Assembly: GCA_052035955.1 (NCBI GenBank)
Contig: JBPOHD010000010.1
Coordinates: forward strand, 17,446 to 81,445
From: JAEUNJ01 sp052035955
Lineage (GTDB): Bacteria; Pseudomonadota; Gammaproteobacteria; Burkholderiales; Rhodocyclaceae
Reading direction: 5' to 3'
DNA length: 64,000 nucleotides
Shown here: positions 53,922-63,983 of the stretch, one piece after another
How the letters are laid out: the number at the start of each line of letters is the position of its first letter
Position numbering within the stretch: position 1 is the stretch's first letter
Made by a program: the position numbers and the translations under genes
Notes under the pieces: generated by a model
Told to the model about the DNA's origin: nothing
Database searches by the model: none
What the model saw: only the letters and a program-made list of their open reading frames with translations

Positions 53922-55370
53922 ATGGGCCAGTCCGTCAGCCTGCCCCTTTGGTTGTTCCTCGTGCTCGCCACCCTGGCGGGGTGGGCAGTACTGGTTCTGT
54001 TCCTCGTCCCGGGCATGCGCTGGTATTTCCGCAGCCGGATCAACCGGGTGATCGCGCAGATCAATCAGCGGCTGCCGGTTGCGCTGCCATCCTTCAAGCT
54101 GACGCGCCGCCGGGTCCTGATCGACCGCCTGTTCCACGATCCGCGGGTCCAGGCCGCCGCGGCCGCCTATTCAAGGGACAAGGGCGAGCAGATCGCGGAA
54201 ACCTGGGGTCGCGTGGACCGGTATGCACGCGAGATCGTTCCCTCCTTCAACGCCTACCTATACTTCCGAATCGGTTATGCGCTCGCCCGGAGCGCCGCCC
54301 GGCTGATGTATCGGGTACGGGTCGGCTACGTGGATGAAGCCGCCCTGGCCCGCATTGATCCCGAGTCCAGCATCGTGTTCGTCATGAATCATCGAAGCAA
54401 CATGGACTATGTCCTGGTCGCCTTCCTGGCAGCCGAGAGGGTGGCCCTGTCCTACGCCGTCGGTGAATGGGCCCGGATCTGGCCCCTGCAACAACTCATC
54501 CGATCCATGGGTGCCTATTTCGTCCGGCGTAATTCCGGCGACCCGTTGTATCGCACCGTCCTCTCGCGCTACGTGGCCATGGCCACGGAAGCCGGCGTTC
54601 CCCAGGCCATGTTCCCCGAGGGAGGCCTCACCATCGACGGACAATTGCGTCCACCCAAGTTCGGCCTCCTGGACTACATGCTGAAGGGATTCGACGAGCG
54701 CGAAGGCGAAAGCCGCAGAGATCTGGTCTTCATCCCGATCGGCCTCAACTACGACCGGGTACTCGAGGATCGCAGCCAGTTGGCCAAGCTGCATCCCGGA
54801 CAATCTCGCCCCGGGAAGTTTCGCGCCCTGGCCACCTCCCTGTGGTTTGCCGGACGCAATGTCTGGCAGATGATCAACGGCCAGTGGCACCGCTTCGGCT
54901 ATGCCTGCGTGAATTTCGGGACCCCGGTCTCCATGCGCGCATTCGCGCGGGAGAAAGGGTTTGCCTTCCACGCGATGGACGAAACAGCCAGGCGCGACGT
55001 CGTGCCAGAGGTTGCCCGGGGGCTGATGGACGCCATTGGCGGCGTCATCCCAGTCCTTCCCGTCTCGCTGGTCGCCAGCCTCATGGTGGAAGATCCTCGG
55101 AAAGCATGGTCGGACCTTGAGCTCAAGGCGGCAGCCCTCGCCCGCATGAGGCAATTCGAGTCTTCCGGAGTCCATGCCTATATACCCCGCCAGGACCAAG
55201 ACTACGCATTCGGGGTCGGACTCCGCATGCTTACCTTGCGCCGCCTCGTAGAGGAGCAGGACGGCTTGTTCCTGCCCGCCCCGGGTCATGTCGAGGTGCT
55301 GGCTTACTATGCCAATGCGATCGGACACCTGGCAGGGCCTGCGATTGCAGCCGCCCCCTCAGGAAACTGA
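53922..55370 (+). CDS. PlsB-like 1-acyl / glycerol-3-phosphate acyltransferase
   Basis: 482 residues from an ATG with AAGGAG nine bases upstream. One TM helix near residues 10-32 anchors it in the inner membrane. The acyltransferase motifs follow PlsB: VFVMNHRSNMDYVLVAF (HxxxxD), SMGAYFVRRNSGDPLY, QAMFPEGGLTIDGQLRPPK and LVFIPIGLNYDRVLED. It is much shorter than E. coli PlsB (807) and lacks its N-terminal and C-terminal parts. With plsY (25169) also present, a role in phospholipid or storage-lipid synthesis is likely, but the acyl acceptor is uncertain. Confidence 0.85.
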   Translation: MGQSVSLPLWLFLVLATLAGWAVLVLFLVPGMRWYFRSRINRVIAQINQRLPVALPSFKLTRRRVLIDRLFHDPRVQAAAAAYSRDKGEQIAETWGRVDRYAREIVPSFNAYLYFRIGYALARSAARLMYRVRVGYVDEAALARIDPESSIVFVMNHRSNMDYVLVAFLAAERVALSYAVGEWARIWPLQQLIRSMGAYFVRRNSGDPLYRTVLSRYVAMATEAGVPQAMFPEGGLTIDGQLRPPKFGLLDYMLKGFDEREGESRRDLVFIPIGLNYDRVLEDRSQLAKLHPGQSRPGKFRALATSLWFAGRNVWQMINGQWHRFGYACVNFGTPVSMRAFAREKGFAFHAMDETARRDVVPEVARGLMDAIGGVIPVLPVSLVASLMVEDPRKAWSDLELKAAALARMRQFESSGVHAYIPRQDQDYAFGVGLRMLTLRRLVEEQDGLFLPAPGHVEVLAYYANAIGHLAGPAIAAAPSGN

Positions 55371-55410
55371 GCCGTCACGCCGGGATTTCCTTTCGAGGGC
55401 CCGACAACGC

Positions 55411-55436
55411 AAAAGGGGCGCCGAAGCGCCCCTTTT
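55411..55436. terminator. Bidirectional terminator between convergent genes
   Basis: AAAAGGGGCG, loop CCGAAG and CGCCCCTTTT. The symmetry gives a T run on both strands, serving the acyltransferase gene (+) and erpA (-). Confidence 0.85.
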
Positions 55437-55454
55437 CCACGACTCCGTAAGGTC

Positions 55455-55805
55455 TCAGGCGGAGAAGGAAGAACCGCAGCCGCAGGTGCTCGTGGCATTC
55501 GGGTTCTTGATCACGAACTGGGAGCCCTGCAGGCCTTCGGTGTAATCGATCTCGGCGCCCACCAGGTACTGGTAGCTCATGGGATCGATCAACAGCGTCA
55601 CGCCGTTCTTCTCCATGCTGGTGTCGTCCTCGTTGGCCACCTCGTCGAACGTGAAACCATACTGGAAGCCGGAACAGCCGCCGCCAGTCACGAAGACGCG
55701 CAACTTCAGGTCGGGATTGCCTTCCTCGGCGATCAGTTCCTTCACCTTGTTGGCGGCATTGTCGGTGAACAGCAAGGGGGCGGGCATCTCGGTCGGGGCA
55801 TTCAT
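55455..55805 (-). CDS. erpA: Iron-sulfur cluster insertion protein ErpA
   Basis: 116 residues. A-type carrier that delivers Fe-S clusters to apoproteins. The three cysteines are in [13 protein letters not shown] and [11 protein letters not shown]. The ATG at 55805 has AGGAGAATCCGCC upstream. It lies near the ribosomal operon rplM-rpsI as in many betaproteobacteria. Confidence 0.96.
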   Translation of the reverse strand: MNAPTEMPAPLLFTDNAANKVKELIAEEGNPDLKLRVFVTGGGCSGFQYGFTFDEVANEDDTSMEKNGVTLLIDPMSYQYLVGAEIDYTEGLQGSQFVIKNPNATSTCGCGSSFSA

Positions 55806-55861
55806 GGCGGATTCTCCTGATAGGTAAGTCGGTCGATTATGTGGCCTCTGGGGCGGGCCGG

Positions 55862-56269
55862 TCAATTGCTGGAGGCCAGCTTCAACTCCACGGACTTGGC
55901 GCTCGCCCCCTGATGCACCAGCCGGCCCTGGACGATGGCGCCCAGGTGAATCTCGATAGTGTTGTACTCCACGTCGCCCGTGACCCGGGCCTTGGGTTGC
56001 AGCTCGAGGAATTCGCTGGAGGCGATGGGTCCCACCACCGTGCCGTTCACCACCACGTGAGAGACGGACACCTCCCCCTCGATCCGCGCCTGCTCGCTGA
56101 TCACCAGCGTACTCGGGCCTTCGCCCGCAGCCCGCACGTTGCCATGCACCTCGCCGTCAACACGCAAACCGCCGGAGAACGCGATATCGCCGGTAATGCG
56201 GGTACCGGCGCCGATCAGGCTGTCGATTCGACTCTGGGGTTTGCTAGGCTTCTTCAGGAACATGGGCAC
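55862..56269 (-). CDS. Bactofilin (polymer-forming cytoskeletal protein)
   Basis: 135 residues. [33 protein letters not shown] and [34 protein letters not shown] are the beta-helix repeats of the bactofilin (DUF583) domain, flanked by a short charged N-terminus and C-terminus. Bactofilins self-assemble at the membrane and help in cell shape or division. It lies 57 bases upstream of erpA and 23 downstream of the next gene. Confidence 0.94.
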   Translation of the reverse strand: MPMFLKKPSKPQSRIDSLIGAGTRITGDIAFSGGLRVDGEVHGNVRAAGEGPSTLVISEQARIEGEVSVSHVVVNGTVVGPIASSEFLELQPKARVTGDVEYNTIEIHLGAIVQGRLVHQGASAKSVELKLASSN

Positions 56270-56292
56270 TCCTTCGCGAATTGCAAGTGCGG

Positions 56293-57066
56293 CTACAGGG
56301 TGGCAACCCGGCTGGCCACCTGGCTTCCGTCCTGGAGCAGACGGGCTTCGACGCTCTTTACTCGGGCGTCCGGGGGAAGCTTGAAGGTGCCCTCGACTCT
56401 ACGGAAGTACTTGAATCCGATCGAATACTTCGGCGTTTCCGGGTCGCCGGCGGCCGGGAGGTCAATGGTAGCAGCTTTGCCCCCCTGCTGCATCACCACA
56501 TGGAAACGGAGCTCGACCCGAGTCTCCTTGTCCTTCTTGCCGCCCTGGGCAGCCAGCAGCATCCGGTACCGGTACGGTGCCCCGGCCGGGCCCGGCTCGA
56601 CGGAGAAGCGTTGAATGCCGACCGGCGCACCAGTGCCGTTTTCCTTGGCGGCCAGGTTCTCGAACACCGCCAGGTCCTCTCGCAGCCTCCCGTTTTCCGC
56701 CTCCAACTGCTTCACCTGGGCGCCCAACTGCTGGGCCGCCGTGGCCTCGATCGAAAGCTTGCTCTCGCCTGTATTGGCAAGCTTGCGGGCCTCGGCCAAG
56801 TCCTTTTCCAGGGTGGCGACCTTGTCCCGCAGGTCCTTCAATTCCTGCTCCGTCTCGCTCCGGTCGAAGCCCGCGAAACGTCGCCCCGCGTCGTAGACCC
56901 ATCCCGCCAGCGCAATGGAGATGGCCAGCAGAACGACCACACTGGCCGCCCGCCAATACCAGGGCAGGTGCGTGCGCACCGCCACCTTCGGCGCCGAAAT
57001 GCCGAAGCGCGAGCGCAGGCGACGCCAGCTCAGGGAAGAACGGGAATCTGCGAGAGCCCGGCGCAT
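56293..57066 (-). CDS. Membrane-anchored coiled-coil protein (DUF6776-like)
   Basis: 257 residues. One TM helix at about 39-58 ([20 protein letters not shown]) follows a basic cytoplasmic tail. A coiled coil (about 75-140, [20 protein letters not shown]) and a beta-rich periplasmic domain follow. It accompanies bactofilin and argC in related genomes, suggesting a role in envelope or bactofilin function. The start may lie later than the ATG at 57066, which overlaps the argC 3' end by 37 bases. Confidence 0.8.
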   Translation of the reverse strand: MRRALADSRSSLSWRRLRSRFGISAPKVAVRTHLPWYWRAASVVVLLAISIALAGWVYDAGRRFAGFDRSETEQELKDLRDKVATLEKDLAEARKLANTGESKLSIEATAAQQLGAQVKQLEAENGRLREDLAVFENLAAKENGTGAPVGIQRFSVEPGPAGAPYRYRMLLAAQGGKKDKETRVELRFHVVMQQGGKAATIDLPAAGDPETPKYSIGFKYFRRVEGTFKLPPDARVKSVEARLLQDGSQVASRVATL

Positions 57067-58058
57067 TCGTCGACACCGAACATGAGGTTCATGTTCTGGA
57101 CCGCTTGCCCGGCGGCGCCCTTGACCAGGTTGTCGATCACCGACAGGATCACCAGGGTATCTCCCCCCTGAGGCCGGTGGATCGCGATGCGGCAGGTGTT
57201 GGCCGCCCGCACCGAACGCGTCTCCGGATGGGATTTCGGCGGCAGGACGTCAACGAAAGGCTCGGCGGCAAAACGCTTCTCGAACAAGGACTGGAAATCC
57301 TCCTCCCGGGTAATGCGTGCATAGAGGGTCGAGTGGATGCCACGGATCATCGGCGTCAGGTGGGGCACGAAGGTCAGACCCACCTCGCGCCCGGCCGCCC
57401 GGGACAGGCCCTGGCGGATCTCCGGAAGATGCCGGTGTCCGGGGACTCCATAGGCCTTGAAGTTGTCCGAGGCCTCCGAGAACAGGATGTGGGTCTCAGC
57501 CTTGCGGCCGGCCCCCGAGACACCTGACTTGGCATCGGCGATCAGGTGGTCGAGGTCCACGCAACCGGCCTCGGCCAGGGGCAGGAAACCGAGTTGGGTC
57601 GCCGTCGGATAGCATCCCGGGTTGGCCACCAGACGGGCTCCGCGAATGGCATCCCGGTTTACCTCTGGCAGGCCATATACCGCCTCGGCCACCAGGTCGG
57701 GGCATGCATGCTGCATGCCGTACCACTTTTCCCATACCGCGATATCGCTGATCCGGAAATCCGCAGCCAGGTCCACCACCTTGACGCCGGCCTCGAGCAG
57801 CCTGCGCGCCTGCTGCATGGCCACCCCGTTGGGCGTGGCGAAGAACACCAGGTCGCATTCGTGCAATGGCGCTGTCGCCGGGTCCGAAAAGGCAAGCGTG
57901 ACTCGGCCGCGCAGGCTCGGGTACATGTCCGCCACCGGCAGACCCGTCTCGGCGCGAGACGTGATGGCCGTCAGTTCGACCTCAGGGTGCTGGGCCAGCA
58001 GGCGCAGCAGTTCGACGCCCGTGTAACCGGTGCCGCCTACGATGCCAACCTTGATCAT
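57030..58058 (-). CDS. argC: N-acetyl-gamma-glutamyl-phosphate reductase
   Basis: 342 residues. ArgC reduces N-acetylglutamyl phosphate in arginine synthesis. The ATG at 58058 gives [21 protein letters not shown]. The catalytic cysteine is in [19 protein letters not shown] and the active-site His in the [14 protein letters not shown] region. [15 protein letters not shown] also fits. The extra eight residues of a longer start are not family-like. Confidence 0.97.
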   Translation of the reverse strand: MIKVGIVGGTGYTGVELLRLLAQHPEVELTAITSRAETGLPVADMYPSLRGRVTLAFSDPATAPLHECDLVFFATPNGVAMQQARRLLEAGVKVVDLAADFRISDIAVWEKWYGMQHACPDLVAEAVYGLPEVNRDAIRGARLVANPGCYPTATQLGFLPLAEAGCVDLDHLIADAKSGVSGAGRKAETHILFSEASDNFKAYGVPGHRHLPEIRQGLSRAAGREVGLTFVPHLTPMIRGIHSTLYARITREEDFQSLFEKRFAAEPFVDVLPPKSHPETRSVRAANTCRIAIHRPQGGDTLVILSVIDNLVKGAAGQAVQNMNLMFGVDECAGLSQIPVLP

Positions 58059-58297
58059 CGCGAATCTTCCTTGCCTGAACAAACCGCTATGTTATCCCAC
58101 GGCATCCGCACCGGCGATCCGGCAACCGCTTGCTCCGACCGCCCGAACCACCCCAGAATGCCGGCAGGCCCCGGAGCCTCCCGGGCCCAGGATACGGGCA
58201 CCGGCGCCTGCGGTAGGATAGCGGCGCACGCGTCCATGCGTTCGGTCTCGACGCAGGTGGCGCTGTCCGACAAAACCGCAAGATCCGGAGAAATCTC

Positions 58298-59536
58298 ATG
58301 AGTGCAAGCAGGCCCATTCGGCCGGCGGCAAAGCCTGCCGCAACGAACCGCACCACCACCGGCGCAACTGCCCAGGCCGCAACGAAGTCCCGAGGCAGGA
58401 AGGCAGCCGAGCCGGCGCCGACCAGCTCTCCGGGACCTGCGGTCCCGGCCAGGCGGGCGACCGCTTTCGGAGCCGCCACGTCGACTCCGCGACGCGCCCG
58501 CCCGGCAACCGCCGGCGATATCGGTCCGACCGGTTCGCAAGAGAAGATTGAGGACTACGCCGTCGCGCAAGCCGCCGAAGCGGCTCAGGGGAAGCGCCTT
58601 GGCGCCCTCCGGGACGTCCTCTCCGGTGCCCAGACCGAGGAAGCCGTCAGCCTGCTGAAGACCCTCATGCGGGAGCAGCGGGTCGTTCTGGGGGTCGATC
58701 AGGTGCACCCCGACGAGGAACTCGCCCCGGGCTGGCGCGAGGGAGGCTACCCCTACAAGAACCTCATGTCGCGGCGCAGTTACGAGCGCGAGAAGTACCG
58801 GTTGCAGGTGGAACTCCTCAAGCTCCAGGCCTGGGTCAAGGAGACCGGGCAGAAGGTGGTGATTCTTTTCGAAGGAAGGGACGCCGCCGGCAAGGGGGGC
58901 ACCATCAAGCGATTCATGGAGCACCTGAACCCGCGGGGCGCCCGTGTCGTCGCCCTGGAGAAGCCCTCCGAGACCGAGCGCGGACAATGGTATTTCCAGC
59001 GTTATGCCCAGCACCTGCCGACCGCCGGGGAGATCGCCCTGTTCGACCGCTCCTGGTACAACCGCGCCGGCGTCGAGCGGGTCATGGGCTTCTGCACCGA
59101 AAACGAGTACGTCGAATTCATGCGTCAATGCCCCGAATTCGAGCGGATGCTGGTGCGCCAGGGCGTCCACCTGATCAAGTTCTGGTTTTCAGTCAGCAGG
59201 GAAGAACAGCGCCGTCGGTTCAAGGAACGCAAGGTACATCCGCTGAAGCAGTGGAAACTTTCCCCCATCGACATGGCCTCCCTGGACAAGTGGGCCGACT
59301 ACACGAAGGCGAAGGAGGCGATGTTCTTCTACACCGATACCGCAGATGCCCCCTGGACCGTCATCAAGTCCGACTGCAAGAAGCGGGCGCGCCTCAATGC
59401 CATGCGTTATATCCTGCATCGGCTGCCCTACCAGAACAAGGATCCCCAAAGGATCGGCCCCCTGGACTCCCTGATCGTCGGCCGCGCCAACGTCGTTTAC
59501 GAACGGGGTGAAAAGCAGGGCGTGCCCATCCTCTGA
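58298..59536 (+). CDS. ppk2: Polyphosphate kinase 2
   Basis: 412 residues. PPK2 makes nucleoside triphosphates from polyphosphate, or the reverse. Walker A is LFEGRDAAGKGGTIKRFME, Walker B DRSWYNRAGVERVMGFC and the lid RRRFKERKVHPLKQWKLSPID. The first about 95 residues are Ala/Pro/Arg/Thr-rich low-complexity sequence not found in short PPK2 enzymes. Class I (one-domain, nucleoside diphosphate) fits the motifs. It suggests polyphosphate use as an energy store. Confidence 0.94.
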   Translation: MSASRPIRPAAKPAATNRTTTGATAQAATKSRGRKAAEPAPTSSPGPAVPARRATAFGAATSTPRRARPATAGDIGPTGSQEKIEDYAVAQAAEAAQGKRLGALRDVLSGAQTEEAVSLLKTLMREQRVVLGVDQVHPDEELAPGWREGGYPYKNLMSRRSYEREKYRLQVELLKLQAWVKETGQKVVILFEGRDAAGKGGTIKRFMEHLNPRGARVVALEKPSETERGQWYFQRYAQHLPTAGEIALFDRSWYNRAGVERVMGFCTENEYVEFMRQCPEFERMLVRQGVHLIKFWFSVSREEQRRRFKERKVHPLKQWKLSPIDMASLDKWADYTKAKEAMFFYTDTADAPWTVIKSDCKKRARLNAMRYILHRLPYQNKDPQRIGPLDSLIVGRANVVYERGEKQGVPIL

Positions 59537-59597
59537 GTCCCCGCGCCTTCGGCAGCGAGACGCAAGCCGCACTGCCGCACCCTTCCTGAGAGGACTC

Positions 59598-60599
59598 ATG
59601 ACCCCAGAGCGCACGCGTCTCCTGTCCTGGCTGTTGGCAGGAGCCGGCCTGCTGGCCGCGCTTCCGCTCCACCTGCTGCCGGCCCTCCTGGCCGGACTCC
59701 TGGTCTTCGAACTGGTCCATGTCCTCGCCCCCTACCTGACCCGTCGGACCGCCGGCCCCAGGGCGCGCATGGCAGCGGTCGGCCTCATCGTCGCGATCGC
59801 GCTGGCGATCACCGCCGCGGCGGTCGTCGGCGCCATCGCCTTCTTCCGCAGCGGTGCGGGGAGCCTGACCGCACTGTTCGGAAAGATGGCCGAGATTCTC
59901 GACAGCACCCGGGCTTCGCTGCCCGAATGGATGCTCGGTTCCCTGCCGGAGACGGCCGAAGATCTTCGGACCGAGGTCACCCACTGGCTGCGGGCCCATG
60001 CGCCGGCGGTGCAATTGCTAGGCAAGGAAGCGGGACTCACCTTGGCCCATGTGTTGATCGGCATGATCGTCGGCGCCATGCTGGCCCTGGGAGAGGCCCG
60101 CGACCCGCAGGCCCAGAGAGCCCTGGCCGGCGCGCTGACCGAGCGGGCACGGCGGATCGGCGACGCCTTCCGCCGCGTCGTCTTCGCCCAGATCCGCATC
60201 TCCGCGATCAATACCGCCTTCACCGGACTCTACCTGGCCGTCGCCCTGCCGATGTTCGGCGTGCACCTGCCCCTGACCAAGACGATGATCGCCCTCACTT
60301 TCGTTCTCGGGCTGCTGCCGGTCATCGGAAATCTGGTCTCGAACGTCGTGATCGTCGTGGTGAGTCTCGCCCACTCGCCGGGGGTTGCCGGAACTTCCCT
60401 GGTCTTCCTCGTCGCCATCCACAAGCTGGAATACTTTCTCAATGCCCGCATCGTCGGCCGGCAGATCTCCGCCCGGGCGTGGGAACTGCTGAGTGCCATG
60501 CTGGTGATGGAGGCGGCCTTCGGCATCGCGGGACTGGTCGCAGCACCGATCTATTACGCCTGGCTGAAGGACGAACTGGCGGCCGCGGAACTGGTCTGA
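59598..60599 (+). CDS. AI-2E/PerM-family membrane transporter
   Basis: 333 residues from an ATG with GAGAGGA upstream. About seven TM helices lie on either side of a soluble middle region (about 75-145). IRISAINTAFTGLYLAVALPMFGVHLPLTKTMIALTFVLGLLPVIGNLVSNVVIV is the conserved part (key residues: LPVIGN). The family exports AI-2-like signals or ions in a few studied members; here the substrate is unknown. It starts 61 bases after ppk2. Confidence 0.88.
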   Translation: MTPERTRLLSWLLAGAGLLAALPLHLLPALLAGLLVFELVHVLAPYLTRRTAGPRARMAAVGLIVAIALAITAAAVVGAIAFFRSGAGSLTALFGKMAEILDSTRASLPEWMLGSLPETAEDLRTEVTHWLRAHAPAVQLLGKEAGLTLAHVLIGMIVGAMLALGEARDPQAQRALAGALTERARRIGDAFRRVVFAQIRISAINTAFTGLYLAVALPMFGVHLPLTKTMIALTFVLGLLPVIGNLVSNVVIVVVSLAHSPGVAGTSLVFLVAIHKLEYFLNARIVGRQISARAWELLSAMLVMEAAFGIAGLVAAPIYYAWLKDELAAAELV

Positions 60600-60651
60600 G
60601 CGGCGGAGGCAGCCGTTGATGACCCGTGGCCTCCCGCCCGCCGGCCACGGC

Positions 60652-60687
60652 AATGAAAAGGGCCGCCCGCAGGCGGCCCTTTTCATT
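60652..60687. terminator. Bidirectional terminator
   Basis: A perfect 16-base stem AATGAAAAGGGCCGCC / GGCGGCCCTTTTCATT around CGCA, with the T-rich arm on each strand. It serves the AI-2E gene (+) and the small gene at 60704 (-). Confidence 0.9.
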
Positions 60688-60703
60688 CTTGTTGCCTTGC
60701 CGT

Positions 60704-60844
60704 TCAGTCGACGTGGATCACCAGCGTGACCGGCTTCTTCATGTCCTTGCCTTTGCCGTCATCCTTGACCTTGTCGCCCGGGCAAGCCCAGACGGTGGCC
60801 GCGGTGAAGAGCATTGCAACGAACAGGGCGATGCGCTTGGTCAT
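60704..60844 (-). CDS. 46-residue exported protein, unknown
   Basis: The ATG at 60844 has GGAGAG five bases upstream and is followed by MTKRIALFVAMLFTAATVWA, a Sec signal peptide, then CPGDKVKDDGKGKDMKKPV and TLVIHVD. If the cysteine right after the signal were lipidated, the preceding VWAC would be a weak lipobox. The mature peptide has about 26 residues, one cysteine and many lysines. The clear RBS, signal and flanking bidirectional terminator make it real. It recalls the Lys/Asp/Gly-rich style of the HvfA-type precursor but has no KCG motif. Confidence 0.7.
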   Translation of the reverse strand: MTKRIALFVAMLFTAATVWACPGDKVKDDGKGKDMKKPVTLVIHVD

Positions 60845-60898
60845 GGCTCTCTCCTTGGGGAAGGGGGAAACCCACTGTACGCCTGAATCGTTCAGGTT

Positions 60899-61654
60899 TC
60901 AAGCAGCCAGGAAACGTTCGACGCTGGTCGCGAGGGCAACGGGTGTCTCGAACATGGGATAGTGGCCGGCGTTGGCCATCACCTCCAGGGTGGCATTCGG
61001 ATACCACCTCAACCAGGTCTCCCGCATCGCCGCCTCCGACAGGGCGGGGTCATGGGCACCCACCACCACCAGCACAGGCACCGGATTGCCCTCGACCCGG
61101 GCCGCGAAGTCGGTCTTCGCCCAGGCCACCAAGTAGGCAGCGAAGGCTTCGCGCGCGGAATTGGCGAGGGACCCCTCCACCACCTGGTCGATCCACGTCT
61201 TCGTCAGACGATTGCCGGTGGTCAGGTCCACGATCCCGTAGCGCGCCTCGCGGCTCTCGGCGGCGCTTGCGAAGAAGGCCCAGCCGGCCTCGTCGAAGGG
61301 CACGCCGGAGGCCGGCACCGGCGTCAGGGCGACCAGTTTCTCGACCCGGTTCGGTGCCTCCACGAGGACCCGCTGGATGGCCATCCCACCCATCGAATGG
61401 CCGAGCAGGCTGAAGGACTGCCAGCCCAGCCTGTCCGCCAATGCCAGGGCGTCGGCGGCGATCTCGTCCATGGTGTATCGGCCCTTGTACCACTGGGACG
61501 CCCCGTAGCCCCGATAGTCCATGAAGACGTAGGTATGGGTCTCCCGGTCCAGGCAATCCACCCAGGGGCCCCAGCCCGTGGCCGAGCCGAACCAGCCGTG
61601 CAGGCACAGCACCTTTTTCGGGCCGCGGCCCACGATCTCGTAGCTGTTGTTCAT
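60899..61654 (-). CDS. Alpha/beta hydrolase
   Basis: 251 residues. LCLHGWFGSATGWGPW (oxyanion region), FSLLGHSMGGMAIQRVL (nucleophile Ser), VVVGAHDPALSEAAM (acid) and VMANAGHYPMFETP (His). It is a general esterase or C-C hydrolase; the substrate is unknown. RBS GGAGGAGACC precedes the ATG. The gene stands alone between the small exported gene and a divergent HD-GYP gene. Confidence 0.9.
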   Translation of the reverse strand: MNNSYEIVGRGPKKVLCLHGWFGSATGWGPWVDCLDRETHTYVFMDYRGYGASQWYKGRYTMDEIAADALALADRLGWQSFSLLGHSMGGMAIQRVLVEAPNRVEKLVALTPVPASGVPFDEAGWAFFASAAESREARYGIVDLTTGNRLTKTWIDQVVEGSLANSAREAFAAYLVAWAKTDFAARVEGNPVPVLVVVGAHDPALSEAAMRETWLRWYPNATLEVMANAGHYPMFETPVALATSVERFLAA

Positions 61655-61762
61655 GGTCTCCTCCTTGGCGATGGCGGGATTCTAATGCTGGCGGCGCCGG
61701 TACTTGCCAGTGCGCCGATTCCTGTCGTAAGGTCGCCGTCCACATTCACCTCCGAAGCACCC

Positions 61763-62863
61763 ATGGCCGACCTCGCCGCCCTCCTGAATCCACGGGTCCG
61801 GGACCCTGAAGCCCTGCGCGAATTCATGGCCGACCTGGCCGATCTGGCGCCGCGCATCGAAAGCAATATCGCCCGCCTGCGCCAGACCCCCTTCGATGGC
61901 GACCTGTTGTCCGACCTTTTCCGCGCCTTGCACAACCTCAAGGGCGATGCGACCCTGTGCGGGATCGACCTGGCAGCCATGGTGGCCCATCCCGTGGAAA
62001 CCCTGATGTCCCGCGTCCGCAGCGGCGAAGTACCGTTTTCCGATCTGCTGGCGGACACCGTCCTGCTGGCGGTTGACCGACTCGAACTGGCCGTGGACGA
62101 CCTGGCGGTGGGCCGGCCCCCTGCCCACCTCAAGTTGCCGGAACTCGTCGGCGGCCTCGAGGTCATGGGCGCCGCGCGGCCGGAGGACGTCGAATCCCAC
62201 GCCGTAAGGCTGATCGAGAACGTGACGGGCTTCAAACCCATCCGCGCCTCCGCCCAGGTGCCTCCGCGCCAACCCTCCCGGCGCGACGACTCCGCCGCCG
62301 ACCGCGACCTGCGCTTCTTCCACGGCCTGGCGCTGCAACTGGAATCCCGCTCGCCGCTCTTCCAGGGCCGCACGGGGCGGCTCCTGCGGCTCGTCCTCGA
62401 CACCAACGCGGCCGCCGGAAATCCCATCGACTCCCGGCAACTGGAGGCCGCCATCTACCTCCACGACATCGGGATGATGTTTGTCCCGGAGGCGGTCTGG
62501 ATGAAACCCGGCCGATTGTCGGCGGAGGAAACGCGCCTCGTCCGCGAACACCCTGTCCAGGCTTCGGGGCTGCTGGACCGGATGAGCGGCTGGCAGGAGG
62601 CCGCCAAGATGGTCCTGCAACATCACGAGATGCAGGACGGCGGCGGCTACCCGTCGGGGCTGCGCGGCCCCGACATCTGTCCAGGCGCGAAGCTCCTGGC
62701 CATTGCCGACGCCTACGAGGCCGTCACCCTCAAGCACCGGCACCGGAGCGAAAGCCGTTCCATGCTGCGCGCCGCGGCCGAGATCAACGCCTGCGACAAC
62801 CAGTTCGCGCCCGAGTGGGTGGCCCCCTTCAACGGCGTCATCCGGCGCATGGCCGAGCGTTAG
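61763..62863 (+). CDS. Hpt-domain plus HD-GYP-type phosphodiesterase protein
   Basis: 366 residues. The N-terminal about 115 residues form an Hpt helical bundle with the phosphorylatable His in [17 protein letters not shown] linker (about 155-180) leads to an HD domain: [52 protein letters not shown] and [18 protein letters not shown] is the HD-GYP signature of cyclic-di-GMP phosphodiesterases, although the first HD pair precedes a shortened helix. No receiver domain is attached. ATG 61763 is chosen; an earlier ATG at 61685 is possible. Confidence 0.85.
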   Translation: MADLAALLNPRVRDPEALREFMADLADLAPRIESNIARLRQTPFDGDLLSDLFRALHNLKGDATLCGIDLAAMVAHPVETLMSRVRSGEVPFSDLLADTVLLAVDRLELAVDDLAVGRPPAHLKLPELVGGLEVMGAARPEDVESHAVRLIENVTGFKPIRASAQVPPRQPSRRDDSAADRDLRFFHGLALQLESRSPLFQGRTGRLLRLVLDTNAAAGNPIDSRQLEAAIYLHDIGMMFVPEAVWMKPGRLSAEETRLVREHPVQASGLLDRMSGWQEAAKMVLQHHEMQDGGGYPSGLRGPDICPGAKLLAIADAYEAVTLKHRHRSESRSMLRAAAEINACDNQFAPEWVAPFNGVIRRMAER

Positions 62864-62987
62864 CACCCGTCGTCCGCCCCAGGCACCGTCCCGGCCCGCC
62901 GGATTTCACGGGAAGCCTGATCCAGGTCACAAGGCCATCCAGAAGCCATGGATATACTGCCTTTTTCGACGTCATACCGGAGTTCCC

Positions 62988-63983
62988 ATGCGCAACATCA
63001 GCCTTACCCGCTTCCTGATCGAGAAGGAATACGAGAACCACCTGATCACCGGCGACCTGCGCCTGCTCATCGAGGTCGTCTCCCGGGCCTGCAAGGCCAT
63101 CTCCATCGCCATCGGCAAGGGCGCCCTGGCCGACGTCCTCGGCGGCGCCGGCAGCGACAACGTCCAGGGCGAAGCCCAGAAGAAGCTGGACGTCATCTCC
63201 AACGAGATACTCCTCGAGGCCAACGAATGGGGCGGCCACTTGGCGGCCATGGCGTCGGAGGAGATGGACCATCCGTACCAGATCCCCCACCGGTATCCGA
63301 AGGGCGAATACCTGCTGCTCTTCGATCCCCTGGACGGCTCCTCGAACATCGATGTAAATGTCTCGGTCGGCACCATCTTCTCCGTGCTCCGCTGCCCCGA
63401 GGGCGTCGAACCGGACGAACGGGCGTTCCTGCAACCCGGAGCGCAGCAGGTCTGCGCCGGCTACGCCGTTTATGGCCCCACCACCTTGCTCGTCCTGACC
63501 CTGGGCGACGGCGTGAACGTCTTCACCCTCAACCGGGAGACCGGCGCCTTCCATTTGACCCAGGAGAACCTGCAGATTCCGCCGGACACCAAGGAGTTCG
63601 CCATCAACGCCTCCAACCAGCGCTACTGGGAAGAACCGGTGCAGCGCTACATCGGCGAATTGCTGGCCGGCAAGGAAGGGCCGCGCGGCCAGGACTTCAA
63701 CATGCGCTGGGTGGCTTCGATGGTGGCCGATGTGCACCGGATCATGACCCGGGGCGGCATCTTCATGTACCCGAAGGACCGCAAGGACCCCACCAAGCCG
63801 GGCAAGCTGCGCCTGATGTACGAGGCCAATCCCATGGCCTTCATCGTCGAGCAGGCAGGCGGCACCGCCACCACCGGCCATGAGCGCATCCTGGATATCC
63901 AGCCGACGGCGCTCCATCAGCGGGTACCGGTGATCCTGGGGTCGAAGAACGAGGTCGATCGGGTGACCCGCTACCACCGCTGA
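62988..63983 (+). CDS. fbp: Fructose-1,6-bisphosphatase class I
   Basis: 331 residues. Fbp hydrolyses fructose-1,6-bisphosphate in gluconeogenesis or the Calvin cycle. [23 protein letters not shown] contains the metal and active-site residues; [18 protein letters not shown] and [38 protein letters not shown] complete the family match (key residues: LMYEANP). The ATG at 62988 follows CGGAGTTCCC. No other cbb genes are visible, so the pathway cannot be told. The gene ends 17 bases before the window edge. Confidence 0.97.
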   Translation: MRNISLTRFLIEKEYENHLITGDLRLLIEVVSRACKAISIAIGKGALADVLGGAGSDNVQGEAQKKLDVISNEILLEANEWGGHLAAMASEEMDHPYQIPHRYPKGEYLLLFDPLDGSSNIDVNVSVGTIFSVLRCPEGVEPDERAFLQPGAQQVCAGYAVYGPTTLLVLTLGDGVNVFTLNRETGAFHLTQENLQIPPDTKEFAINASNQRYWEEPVQRYIGELLAGKEGPRGQDFNMRWVASMVADVHRIMTRGGIFMYPKDRKDPTKPGKLRLMYEANPMAFIVEQAGGTATTGHERILDIQPTALHQRVPVILGSKNEVDRVTRYHR

